Shown here: positions 1 through 6,209 of the stretch, piece by piece | Numbering within the stretch: the stretch's first letter is position 1 | How the letters are laid out: every line of letters starts with the position of its first letter | Assembly (NCBI GenBank): GCA_017601265.1 | Contig: JAFNJA010000046.1 | Span: 1 to 13,672, forward strand | Source of the DNA: Candidatus Brockarchaeota archaeon | GTDB lineage: Archaea; Thermoproteota; EX4484-205; DTQO01 | DNA length: 13,672 nt | Reading direction: 5' to 3' | Notes under the pieces: model-generated | What the model was told of the DNA's origin: nothing | Database searches by the model: none | Seen by the model: only the letters and a program-made list of their open reading frames with translations | Translations under genes and position numbers: made by a program

Positions 1-1067
1 AACTGCTGGCAGGGTTCTTCTTTGGAAGCGTGGCGGTTTTGGCGGACGGGGTCGATTCCCTTTTCGACATCTTGACGTCCGCGAGCGTCCTGGTCGGGAC
101 GAAGGCGTCCGAGAAACCTCCTGATGCCGGCCACCCGTACGGCCACGGGAGGTTCGAGAACGTGCCGAGCCTCGTCGTGGCCGGGAGCCTTTTTGCTGCT
201 GCGCTGGGCATACTTTACGAAGCTTTGAGGAAGATCGCGCGAGCCGAGTACGGTGCTTTCGAGTGGATCGCACTGGGCGCGGCCCTGTTCTCCGTCGTGG
301 GAAAGTACCTGCTTCAGAGGTACCTCTTCGGGATTTGCAGGAAAGTTGGAAGCTTGACGCTGATGTCCTACGCGAAGAACATCAGGGGGGACGTCCTCAC
401 TTCAGTTTCAGTCTCCGTCGGAGTTGCAGCGGCCGCTCTCGGCATGCCCTGGGCAGACCCCCTCGTCGCCATCATGGTCGCGGCGCTGATACTCAAGACG
501 GGGGCGGAGATCGCGGCGGATACGGTGCGCATCCTCGCGGACGCAAGCCCGGGAGCGGAGACGGCCTCGAGGATACGCTCGATAGCCCTGGCCGTTCCGG
601 GGGTCAAGGACTGCCACCGAGTCAGGGCGCGGAGGTCCGGCAGGTTGATCCTGGTCGACATGCACATTTTGGTTGACCCGGGAATGGAGGTTGAAACTTC
701 CCACAAAATCTCGGACGAGGTCGTGGAGGCGATTATGAAGAACTTTGCGGAGGTCGGGCACGTGCTTGTCCACGTCGAGCCGAGCTCCCTGGAGGAAGAC
801 GCCGAGGACCACTCGAAAGTGATCGCCGCGATCGAGTCCGAAGCGATGAAGGTCAAGCAAGTGGCAGGTTGCCACGGCGTCAGGCTCCAGCACTTGGGCG
901 AGGGCATGGTGGCGGAGGTGCACATACTGGTCAACCCAGCCCTGAGCATAACGGAAACCCACAGGATCTCCGAAGAGGTTTCCGCGAGGGTCAGGTCCCT
1001 TTTCCCAAACGTGAAGCGAGTCGTGGTCCACGAAGAACCCAAGGGCGTTGGAGATGCCGAAACCTAG
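1..1067 (+). CDS. Cation diffusion facilitator (CDF) transporter with tandem C-terminal domains, 5'-partial
   Basis: The gene is cut by the left window edge. Its frame (first full codon at 3) is open from the edge, and the transmembrane-2 pattern begins before the first in-frame GTG at 30, so that GTG is not the start. CDF proteins export divalent metals across the membrane in exchange for protons. Counting from the GTG codon, residues 8-13 read VDSLFD, matching the DxxxD metal site of TM2, and 35-42 read HPYGHGRF, the family hallmark. Further hydrophobic segments follow at about 47-65, 77-93 and 123-165. The TM5 site reads N117-I-R-G-D121, with Asn where zinc/iron members have His. The cytoplasmic part has two copies of the ZT-dimer fold, about 180-251 and 264-337, with matching MHILVDP/VHILVNP and VHVEP/VHEEP motifs; one copy is usual. 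Stop TAG at 1065. Family assignment is firm; the metal is unknown. Confidence 0.93.
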   Translation, partial: LLAGFFFGSVAVLADGVDSLFDILTSASVLVGTKASEKPPDAGHPYGHGRFENVPSLVVAGSLFAAALGILYEALRKIARAEYGAFEWIALGAALFSVVGKYLLQRYLFGICRKVGSLTLMSYAKNIRGDVLTSVSVSVGVAAAALGMPWADPLVAIMVAALILKTGAEIAADTVRILADASPGAETASRIRSIALAVPGVKDCHRVRARRSGRLILVDMHILVDPGMEVETSHKISDEVVEAIMKNFAEVGHVLVHVEPSSLEEDAEDHSKVIAAIESEAMKVKQVAGCHGVRLQHLGEGMVAEVHILVNPALSITETHRISEEVSARVRSLFPNVKRVVVHEEPKGVGDAET

Positions 1068-1206
1068 CACTGCCGGAGCCTAGAGGAACTTGCGCGACGA
1101 AGAGGTGCAGGAGGCGAAGCGGCGTGGGTAATGAGGCCTCCCGACCCTCCTCTGTCCAGAGACGGGTGATGGGCGCGCGGGCAGAGTTTCTGGCGCCCTG
1201 CAGGAC

Positions 1207-1218
1207 GGCTTTTAAGCC
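1207..1218 (+). promoter_or_regulatory. Archaeal TATA-box promoter for the MFS gene
   Basis: The string GGCTTTTAAGCC is an A/T island in GC-rich sequence with its centre about 33 bases before the ATG at 1246. Archaeal transcription starts about 25 bases after the TATA centre, which predicts a start near 1238 and an almost leaderless mRNA. No Shine-Dalgarno site is visible before the ATG, which agrees with this. The remainder of the 1068-1245 gap shows nothing recognisable. Confidence 0.55.
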
Positions 1219-1245
1219 CTCGTTTCGCGCCCCTCGGGGAAACGC

Positions 1246-2382
1246 ATGGACAGGAACGTTCGGCTCCTAGTGCTCGTCTCTTTGCTGTTTGGTTACGCTT
1301 CCGGAGCGTACGAGGTCGTCTTCCCGCTTTACCTTGACTGGATAGGGGTGAGTTTCAGGGACATGGGGATCCTCTTCGGCGTCACGGCGGCAGCGATAGC
1401 GCTGTTGAACGTGGCGGTCGGGAGCAAATCGGACGTCGTCGGCAGGAAGGCGTTCTACGCCCTCAGCCTGGCGCTGTGCGGCATCGTCAATTTCCTAGTG
1501 CCGTTTTTCAGGAGGTTGTGGGAGGTGCTTTTGCTCTCGATAGGGCAGTCCGCCTCGGCGTCGATCAGGAACGCGGTGCACAACGTCTTGCTGTTCGAGC
1601 TGACAAGGAAGGCGTTCATATCGGCGTACTCGAAGGTCAACGGGATGGAGTATTTCGCGCAGGCCTTGGGGCTCCTGGGGGCGGGCTTGATCCTGGCTTC
1701 CATGTCCTTCCAATCCGCTTTCATGCTGTCTTTTTCGGTTTTGTTGGCCGCCCTGGTTTTGTTCTCCTTCGGTTTCAAGGAGGAAAGGCCTGAAATGAAG
1801 TTGGAAACCCGGGATTGCGGGTCCGGCGTTGGCCTTCCCAGGGAATTGAAGATTTTCGCGGTTTCCGGGTTGGTCATGGCGGTCGGCTTCGGCTGCAGCC
1901 ACGGGTTCATCACCCCCCTCTTCTTCGCCAAGAAGTTTGGAGCCGACAACGACACGGTCTCCTTGATCCTGACCATTCACCGGCTGTGCTTCGCCGTTCC
2001 TTTGATCTTCGCGGACAAGGTGCTCCATTTGCTCAGGAGGTTCAGCTCAAAAAGCGTGATCGTTGCCCTCATGGCCTACCAGGGGATATCCATCTCCGTC
2101 GCCTCGCTGATCCCGGACCTTCCCCTGGCGGCCGCTGTCTTCGTCTCCCACGATCTCCTGGCCGCGGCTTTCTGGTCTCCGGCGCAGAGCGCGCTCATCC
2201 AAAGCTACTGCAGAAACGGCAGCAGGGGGGCGGACTCGAGCAAGGTCGGGAGCATAAGCTCCATTGGAAGCGTGGCTTCGCCGTTCCTTGCGGGTTTCCT
2301 GGCGTCTCTCGACATAAGCTATCCTTTGATGGCGAGCGGCATAATCACGTTGTTGGCGGCCCTCGCGCTCCTTCCGATTTAG
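1246..2382 (+). CDS. Major facilitator superfamily (MFS) transporter
   Basis: A 378-residue, very hydrophobic protein with the size and layout of an MFS secondary transporter. Two halves of about six membrane segments each (roughly residues 5-175 and 202-376) are joined by a polar loop at about 178-200. Residues 59-68 read GSKSDVVGRK, which fits MFS motif A (GxxxD..GR) between TM2 and TM3. The substrate cannot be told from the sequence; drug or metabolite efflux is possible. The ATG lies just after a TATA box, suggesting a leaderless transcript, and the neighbouring CDF gene is separated by 178 bases and its own promoter. Stop TAG at 2380. The 3' part is antisense to an open extension of rps7, so the two convergent genes may overlap. 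Confidence 0.87.
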   Translation: MDRNVRLLVLVSLLFGYASGAYEVVFPLYLDWIGVSFRDMGILFGVTAAAIALLNVAVGSKSDVVGRKAFYALSLALCGIVNFLVPFFRRLWEVLLLSIGQSASASIRNAVHNVLLFELTRKAFISAYSKVNGMEYFAQALGLLGAGLILASMSFQSAFMLSFSVLLAALVLFSFGFKEERPEMKLETRDCGSGVGLPRELKIFAVSGLVMAVGFGCSHGFITPLFFAKKFGADNDTVSLILTIHRLCFAVPLIFADKVLHLLRRFSSKSVIVALMAYQGISISVASLIPDLPLAAAVFVSHDLLAAAFWSPAQSALIQSYCRNGSRGADSSKVGSISSIGSVASPFLAGFLASLDISYPLMASGIITLLAALALLPI

Positions 2383-3012
2383 TTTAGCCTTCCGGCGCGG
2401 GGCGCTTCCTTTCGCGCATTCAGCGGCACACCTGGAGGCCATGGCGTGCCTCTCCTGTTCAGCCCTCTTGGAGATGGCGTAGCTCTTTGCGTCGTTGCTG
2501 GCTGCCAGTATGATCTCCTCCGCGAGGCACTCGTCTATGGTTTTGGCTTTGTGCGCCTTCGCGGCCCTCGCGCCTTCGGTCAAGTTCTTGATGGCCAGGT
2601 CAACCCTCCTCGAGGGAGCCATGTCGACCGCGTGGAAGTACACTATGCCGCCGTAGCTGACCCTCGTCGTATCCTCCCTGGGGGCTGCGTTCTCCACCGC
2701 CCTAACGAGCACCTGGAGCGGGTTTTCGCCGGTCTTGAGGTTGATCAGCTCCAGCACGTTCGCCATTATCTTCAAGGACCCGGCTTTCTTGCCGGTGTAC
2801 CTCTTTGTGCGCATCAACCTGTTTGCCATCCTTTCGACCAAGTTTACCTCGACCTTCCGGAACCGCTCCCTCTCGTGCCTGCCGAAGGTGTGGGGCAGGA
2901 CCATCGCCTTCACCGATATGGCGTTTTTCAGTCCCTGGTCGTTAACGGTCACCGAAGAGGGGTCCCATTTCCCGAAGATCAGGTTCTTTGAGGGCGCGAG
3001 CATCGACGGCAC
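2047..3012 (-). CDS. rps7: 30S ribosomal protein S7, with an unusual open C-terminal extension
   Basis: S7 binds 16S rRNA in the head of the small subunit and helps form the E-site. Residues 1-194 are a typical archaeal S7: FGKWDPSSV near the start, HTFGRHERERF at 41-51, NRLMRTKRYTGKK at 64-76, GENPLQVLVRAVENAAPRED at 95-114, SYGGIVYFHAVD at 119-130, and an ending QERHAMASR at 186-194. Archaeal S7 normally stops here (about 2431), but no in-frame stop follows. The frame continues 127 codons as an Arg/Lys/Glu-rich tail, crosses the 48-base gap and runs 336 bases antisense to the MFS gene to a TGA at 2047. Whether the tail is made is unknown. The start is GTG 3012, eight bases after the rps12 stop, with GGGAG close ahead; ATG 3003 is an alternative. 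Co-transcribed with rps12. Confidence 0.9.
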   Translation of the reverse strand: MPSMLAPSKNLIFGKWDPSSVTVNDQGLKNAISVKAMVLPHTFGRHERERFRKVEVNLVERMANRLMRTKRYTGKKAGSLKIMANVLELINLKTGENPLQVLVRAVENAAPREDTTRVSYGGIVYFHAVDMAPSRRVDLAIKNLTEGARAAKAHKAKTIDECLAEEIILAASNDAKSYAISKRAEQERHAMASRCAAECAKGSAPRRKAKLNRKEREGRQQRDYAARHQRIAYVERRQETRKERRSHASNGAYAPDLARVRPPAAVSAVALDERALRRRPESRGQEIVGDEDSGRQGKVRDQRGDGDGYPLVGHEGNDHAF

Positions 3013-3020
3013 CGTTCTCC

Positions 3021-3464
3021 CTACCTGGCGGCCTTCTGCTTCTTGCCCTTTAGGAGGGCGTCGAGCGAAATGCCGTTGACGGCTATCACCTTGTACCTTA
3101 CGCCGGGCAGGTCGCCCATGCTCCTCCCCCTAGATCCCCCTATCCCGTCGACCCATACCCCGTCCCTCTCCTCTATGAAGTTCACGCCCCCGTCTTTCGG
3201 CACGAAGGCGGTGACCTCCAGCCCGTTCTTGATCAGCTGGATCCTTACGCATTTCCTTACGGCCGAGTTTGGCTGCTTGCTCTCGATCCCCTTCTTCTCG
3301 AGCACGAGCCCTCTTGCCAAGGGCGCGCCTGCCAGAGGATCGGCTAGCAGCTTCGTCCTCAGGATTCGGCGTTTGTAGCGCCTGTCGCTCCACCTGAAGC
3401 GTTGCCTCTTCTTTTGCACGTTCCTGCCGGCGAACAAGCCGCCTGCGCTTCCCACCGCATTCAC
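3021..3464 (-). CDS. rps12: 30S ribosomal protein S12
   Basis: S12 sits at the decoding centre and helps control accuracy. The 147-residue length is typical for archaea. Diagnostic segments are GLFAGR at 9-14, RFRWSDRRYKRR at 22-33, PLAGAPLARGLVLEKKGIES at 43-62, KQPNSAVRKCVRIQLIKNGL around 64-83, VTAFVPKDGGVNFI at 85-98 and the Gly-rich GIGGSRGRSMGDLPGVRYKV near 107-126. The loop with PNSA is the conserved decoding loop. The start is GTG. A TATA box lies about 40 bases upstream, so the gene heads an rps12-rps7 operon. In many archaea rps12 follows nusA on the same strand; here nusA points the opposite way. Confidence 0.97.
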   Translation of the reverse strand: MNAVGSAGGLFAGRNVQKKRQRFRWSDRRYKRRILRTKLLADPLAGAPLARGLVLEKKGIESKQPNSAVRKCVRIQLIKNGLEVTAFVPKDGGVNFIEERDGVWVDGIGGSRGRSMGDLPGVRYKVIAVNGISLDALLKGKKQKAAR

Positions 3465-3500
3465 CTTTGACCTGAAACGGCGCCAGCTTCGGGACCGGGG

Positions 3501-3525
3501 CCTTATTTATCGGTTGCTTTTTCCG
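3501..3525 (-). promoter_or_regulatory. BRE/TATA promoter for rps12-rps7
   Basis: Read on the minus strand, an A-rich BRE-like stretch (GGAAAAAGCAACC) is followed by CGATAAATAAG, a good archaeal TATA box in otherwise GC-rich DNA. The predicted transcription start is near 3480, giving a leader of about 15-20 bases before the GTG at 3464. Confidence 0.6.
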
Positions 3526-3557
3526 GAATCCAGCCTGACAGGAGCTTTCGTAACGCC

Positions 3558-3573
3558 TTGGGCGGGCGCCCAA
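3558..3573. repeat. 16-bp palindrome in the rps12/nusA intergenic region
   Basis: TTGGGCG-GG-CGCCCAA: two perfect 7-base arms around a 2-base centre. The spacer is too short for a normal RNA hairpin, so a DNA site for a dimeric regulator is the more natural reading. It lies between the divergent rps12 and nusA promoters. Function is inferred from symmetry and position only. Confidence 0.4.
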
Positions 3574-3600
3574 CCGGGGCAGAAAAGGCGCGAGGACAAA

Positions 3601-3633
3601 GGATTCGGGCAGGCCGCGGGTGCCTCCGAATCC
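3601..3633. repeat. Inverted repeat immediately upstream of the nusA promoter
   Basis: The arms GGATTCGG (3601-3608) and CCGAATCC (3626-3633) match perfectly. GCA/TGC can extend the stem by three pairs with a two-base bulge, leaving a 9-base loop. The right arm ends about seven bases before the nusA TATA box. It could be an operator or a fold in a transcript reading out from the rps12 side; the sequence does not decide. Confidence 0.4.
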
Positions 3634-3650
3634 CAAAAGACATTTATCCA
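3634..3650 (+). promoter_or_regulatory. BRE/TATA promoter for nusA
   Basis: CAAAAGA (BRE-like) is followed by CATTTATCC (TATA-like). The expected transcription start is near 3670-3673, giving a leader of about 25 bases before GTG 3697. An in-frame TAA at 3679 bars any earlier start codon. Confidence 0.55.
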
Positions 3651-3696
3651 AGGGCAGGAGCGCGTGCCTTTCAAGCATTAAACGGATTGGTTCGGA

Positions 3697-4149
3697 GTGT
3701 TGAGGAAGGGCAACGCTGCCCAGGATGGGCTCAGGGTCAGGCTCACCGGGGAGGACATGAAGCACATCTCCCTTTTCGAGGGGTTCACGGGGGCAGCGGC
3801 CCTCGACTGCATCGTCGACAGGGAGGATGAAGCCATCTTCATCGTGTCGCCGGGGCAGGGCGGGAGGATCAGGTACTCGGCGATACGGAAGCTCGAGCAG
3901 ATGATCAAAAGGCCAGTCGTGACGATAGAGTACTCGGAAGATCCTTTGCAATTCATCAGGAACAGCCTTTCGCCGGCGAAGGTCTTGGAAGTGAAAATGG
4001 TGGAACATCCTGACGGTAGGAAGACCGCGTCGGTCATAGTTTCAGCGTCGGACAGGGGGAAGGCGATAGGAAAGGGGGGGAAGGTGGCGCAGAGGACCAG
4101 GGCGCTGGCGAAGCGATACCACGGGATAGACAACGTGCACATCGTTTAG
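3697..4149 (+). CDS. nusA: Archaeal NusA-like KH-domain transcription factor
   Basis: A 150-residue protein with the layout of archaeal NusA: a short N-terminal lead (RLTGEDMKHISLFEGFTGA at about 15-33) and two KH RNA-binding domains, without the N-terminal polymerase-binding domain or S1 domain of bacterial NusA. The first KH has GQGGRIRY at about 53-60. The second has the GxxG loop in GKAIGKGGK at about 121-129 and ends GIDNVHIV. It is thought to bind nascent RNA during elongation or termination. The start is GTG 3697 or TTG 3700; GGAG overlaps the GTG, so neither has a well-spaced Shine-Dalgarno site. In other archaea it usually lies between rpl30e and rps12 in the same direction; here it is inverted with its own promoter. 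Confidence 0.93.
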   Translation: MLRKGNAAQDGLRVRLTGEDMKHISLFEGFTGAAALDCIVDREDEAIFIVSPGQGGRIRYSAIRKLEQMIKRPVVTIEYSEDPLQFIRNSLSPAKVLEVKMVEHPDGRKTASVIVSASDRGKAIGKGGKVAQRTRALAKRYHGIDNVHIV

Positions 4150-4150
4150 G

Positions 4151-4170
4151 GATCCGCTGCCTGGCGGATC
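4151..4170 (+). terminator. Hairpin just after the nusA stop codon
   Basis: GATCCGC (4151-4157) and GCGGATC (4164-4170) form a perfect 7-bp stem with a 6-base loop, starting one base after the nusA stop. No U-run follows directly; a T-rich stretch comes later at 4263-4277 (CTTTTTCCTCTTCCT), and archaeal termination often needs only such a tract. The hairpin may instead protect the mRNA 3' end. The rest of the 258-base gap before the GalT-like gene holds nothing I can support. Confidence 0.35.
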
Positions 4171-4407
4171 TTCGGAGACGAGTTAGCGCCGTCAAGCCTT
4201 AGGGGTGTCCCGGACGAAGGGGCCGGCTTGCATCCACGGGCTTGGATTCCTCCACCCTCCTCGCTTTTTCCTCTTCCTCGCCCAAACGATCGGCGCGAGC
4301 ACTAGAAGCGCAAAGCGCGGCGCGGCGGAAACGCGCCCCATCCCGGCTTTGCTCGCCTCTAGCGTTTCTAACCGCGGCTCAACAAAGGAGGCCATGCGCG
4401 CTGCAGT

Positions 4408-5475
4408 TTACCGGACCTTTCCGCCTGGCCGCCGCCCCAGGAAAGCCCTTATTTTTCCCGCGAGAACTTCCGGCTCTTCCAAGGCCTCCCCGTCCCAAAG
4501 AAGGTAGGGAAGCGCCCAAGCGTCCGTGAAGCACGTGGGTTGGATCCCCGGCCTGCTTACCATCCTCAAGTTCACGCAGAAATAATCCAAGTGCGCGCCG
4601 ACCGGGCCGGACAGCAGGACCGCGTTGAAGCTCACGTACCCTTGCTCGTGGTAGAAGCGGAGAATCGACGAGATCCCTTCGGCGATCCCGAGCCACTCGC
4701 CGTCGCCAAGTTCCAAGAAGTTTGACCTTCCCACGACCACGGCTTGCACCTCGTTGAGCCCCCTCAAAGGAGCGAACGGGACGAGCCACTCCACGCCGTC
4801 CTTTTCGAAAAGATGCCTTTCTCCAGGCTTCTCCACTTCAACCAAGTCGTGCCAGTAGTTCGATCCGTTCACTTCGCGGTACTCTTCGCTCTTTTCGAGG
4901 AAAAGGCGCGCCAGGTAGAAAGGCCTGTCCCTCGCCAACACCTGCATGTGGGGGTGGAAGATCGACGACCCGGCCGGGGGGAGGTAGTTGAAGGCGAAGA
5001 CCGGGAAGCTCACGGACGGATCGGTTTCGCTCAACCTCCTTACGTACGCCAAGCCGCCTTTCAAGCCGTCGAGGATCGCGCTCGGTTCGAATTCGTCGAG
5101 CCTCAAGCTGTGCTCCTTCGCCATTACTACTACCGCGCTTCGTTCGGCGTGGCCGAGCAAGTTCGGGACGACGACGGCGTTGCCGACGCGGATCCTGCCT
5201 TCCTTGGAAAAGTCCTCGGTGAACATGGGCGTCTTGGCCATCACGCTTTCGGGGCAAAAAGGGCAACCGACCCTGGTTTTTTCGGCGAGGGAACCGAGCA
5301 ATTTTTCGTCGGTCGACAGGAATTTGGAGACGTATTCCAACATTCCCTTTACGACCGTCGTGTTGCGGCCGGTCAGGGGGTCTTTCCTGTACTCGAACGT
5401 TACAACGTCCTCTTTGAAGCCCTTCAGCGGGTTCAATATACTGCAACGCTTGTGGACGGTTTCGAAGCTTATCAT
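4408..5475 (-). CDS. Galactose-1-phosphate uridylyltransferase-like (HIT superfamily) protein
   Basis: This 355-residue protein resembles GalT-type nucleotidyltransferases, which move a nucleotide between sugar phosphates through a nucleotidyl-histidine intermediate. The key motif is H174-P-H176-M-Q178 (HPHxQ) after FNYLPPAGSS (162-171); by analogy H176 would be the nucleotide-carrying His. G70-C-P-F-C74 gives a CxxC pair that may bind metal, as in many GalT proteins. The C-terminal half (LVPFAPLRG at 231-239, NAVLLSGPVG at 284-293, NLRMVSRPG at 302-310) fits the second HIT-like half, with H295 a possible metal ligand. Length is normal for the family. It starts at ATG 5475 with no clear ribosome site, close to a TATA box, and diverges from the methyltransferase gene. 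No other sugar genes are present, so true GalT activity is uncertain; an ADP- or other NDP-sugar role is possible. Confidence 0.75.
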   Translation of the reverse strand: MISFETVHKRCSILNPLKGFKEDVVTFEYRKDPLTGRNTTVVKGMLEYVSKFLSTDEKLLGSLAEKTRVGCPFCPESVMAKTPMFTEDFSKEGRIRVGNAVVVPNLLGHAERSAVVVMAKEHSLRLDEFEPSAILDGLKGGLAYVRRLSETDPSVSFPVFAFNYLPPAGSSIFHPHMQVLARDRPFYLARLFLEKSEEYREVNGSNYWHDLVEVEKPGERHLFEKDGVEWLVPFAPLRGLNEVQAVVVGRSNFLELGDGEWLGIAEGISSILRFYHEQGYVSFNAVLLSGPVGAHLDYFCVNLRMVSRPGIQPTCFTDAWALPYLLWDGEALEEPEVLAGKIRAFLGRRPGGKVR

Positions 5476-5508
5476 CTGAAAACGACTTGCCGGCTTTTCC
5501 TCGCGTTC

Positions 5509-5523
5509 GGCTTTAAGTTTTTC
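5509..5523 (-). promoter_or_regulatory. BRE/TATA promoter for the GalT-like gene
   Basis: On the minus strand the sequence reads GAAAAACTTAAAGCC: an A-rich BRE followed by a CTTAAAG TATA core. The predicted start is near 5488, about 12 bases before the ATG at 5475, so the leader is very short. Confidence 0.6.
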
Positions 5524-5580
5524 ACTTGGGCGCGCCGAGGCCGGGCTGGTGCAAGCGCCTCGCCCCCCGAAGGCGGGACA

Positions 5581-5596
5581 GGAAACGACTTAAAGG
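5581..5596 (+). promoter_or_regulatory. BRE/TATA promoter for the methyltransferase gene
   Basis: GGAAACGACTTAAAGG contains the same CTTAAAG core as the divergent GalT-like promoter about 75 bases away. The predicted transcription start is near 5617-5620. This rules out translation starts before that point and supports ATG 5670 (or TTG 5649) for the methyltransferase. Confidence 0.5.
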
Positions 5597-5669
5597 CTGG
5601 CTCCCCGGAGCCGCCAACTTAGGCAGCCAGCCGCAAGGGTCGCGATCCTTGGGTTCGAAGAAATCGGCC

Positions 5670-6167
5670 ATGGAATATTACGCCTCGGTAGCGCCGGGTT
5701 ACGACGAGCTGCACGGAGAGGAGCAGCTTTCAAAGCTCAACCGCTTGTCGGCGATCGTGGATTTCCGGGATGGCGACTCCGTTCTCGACGTCGGCTGCGG
5801 GACCGGTTTGCTGGCGGGCGCCTTGAGCGGGAAGGTGGGCAGGATCGTTGGCGTGGATCTCTCCAGGGCGATGGCCGAGAGGGGAAGGCGGCGCCGTTGC
5901 GGGGAATTCTTGGTCTGCGACGCCGAGGCCCTGCCATTCAGGGAGCGCGCTTTCGACAAGGTCATCTCGTTTACCGTCGCCCAGAACTTGGAAAACCCTT
6001 CGAGGATGCTGGAAGAGGTGGGGAGGGTTTGCAGGGGAACCGCCGCGTTGACCGTCCTCAAGAAATGGCGGTCCTCGGAGAAGTTCGCGGAGCTTGCGGG
6101 CAAGTTTCTGAAATCTTGCGTAACTTTCGAGTTCGGGAGCGACATCTTCTGCGTCGGCAACGCGTGA
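5670..6167 (+). CDS. Class I SAM-dependent methyltransferase
   Basis: A 165-residue Rossmann-fold methyltransferase of the UbiE/Methyltransf_11 type. Residues 1-11 (MEYYASVAPGY) are the common YxxxAxxY lead. Motif I is VLDVGCGTGLLAG at 38-50, which binds SAM; GVDLS at 61-65 supplies the acidic residue for the ribose, and CDAEALPF at 83-90 and DKVISF at 96-101 are motifs II and III. It ends SDIFCVGNA, as a bare catalytic domain without an obvious substrate domain, so the target is unknown. The frame opens at 5526, but the earlier part is Arg/Pro-rich and spans the promoter, so I start at ATG 5670; TTG 5649 is an alternative. It diverges from the GalT-like gene and converges on rpl30e, with stops 42 bases apart. 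Confidence 0.82.
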   Translation: MEYYASVAPGYDELHGEEQLSKLNRLSAIVDFRDGDSVLDVGCGTGLLAGALSGKVGRIVGVDLSRAMAERGRRRRCGEFLVCDAEALPFRERAFDKVISFTVAQNLENPSRMLEEVGRVCRGTAALTVLKKWRSSEKFAELAGKFLKSCVTFEFGSDIFCVGNA

Positions 6168-6209
6168 AGGCGGAGGCGCACCTAGGTTCTTCGGTCGGAC
6201 GCCGCCCGG

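Noticed and set aside
869..1270. Open frame overlapping the CDF 3' end and running into the MFS start
   Set aside because: It is out of frame with both real genes, is rich in Arg/Gly/Pro, and has no start signal or family resemblance.
3465..3696. tRNA or other structured RNA in the rps12/nusA gap
   Set aside because: Inverted repeats are present, but there is no T-loop GTTCRA motif, no cloverleaf and no anticodon arm in a sensible position.
4192..4395. Possible 67-residue protein downstream of the GalT-like gene with a short hydrophobic stretch before KRKK
   Set aside because: It has an ATG 12 bases after the GalT-like stop, but no convincing ribosome site and atypical codon use (several CTA/TTA Leu codons). 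Competing open frames exist on the other strand. Not enough to call a gene.
5599..5612. Short GGCTC/GAGCC inverted repeat after the methyltransferase TATA box
   Set aside because: Five-base GC arms are expected by chance in DNA this GC-rich.
5526..5669. N-terminal extension of the methyltransferase frame
   Set aside because: It covers the predicted promoter and transcription start, is Arg/Pro-rich, and precedes the normal start of the fold.
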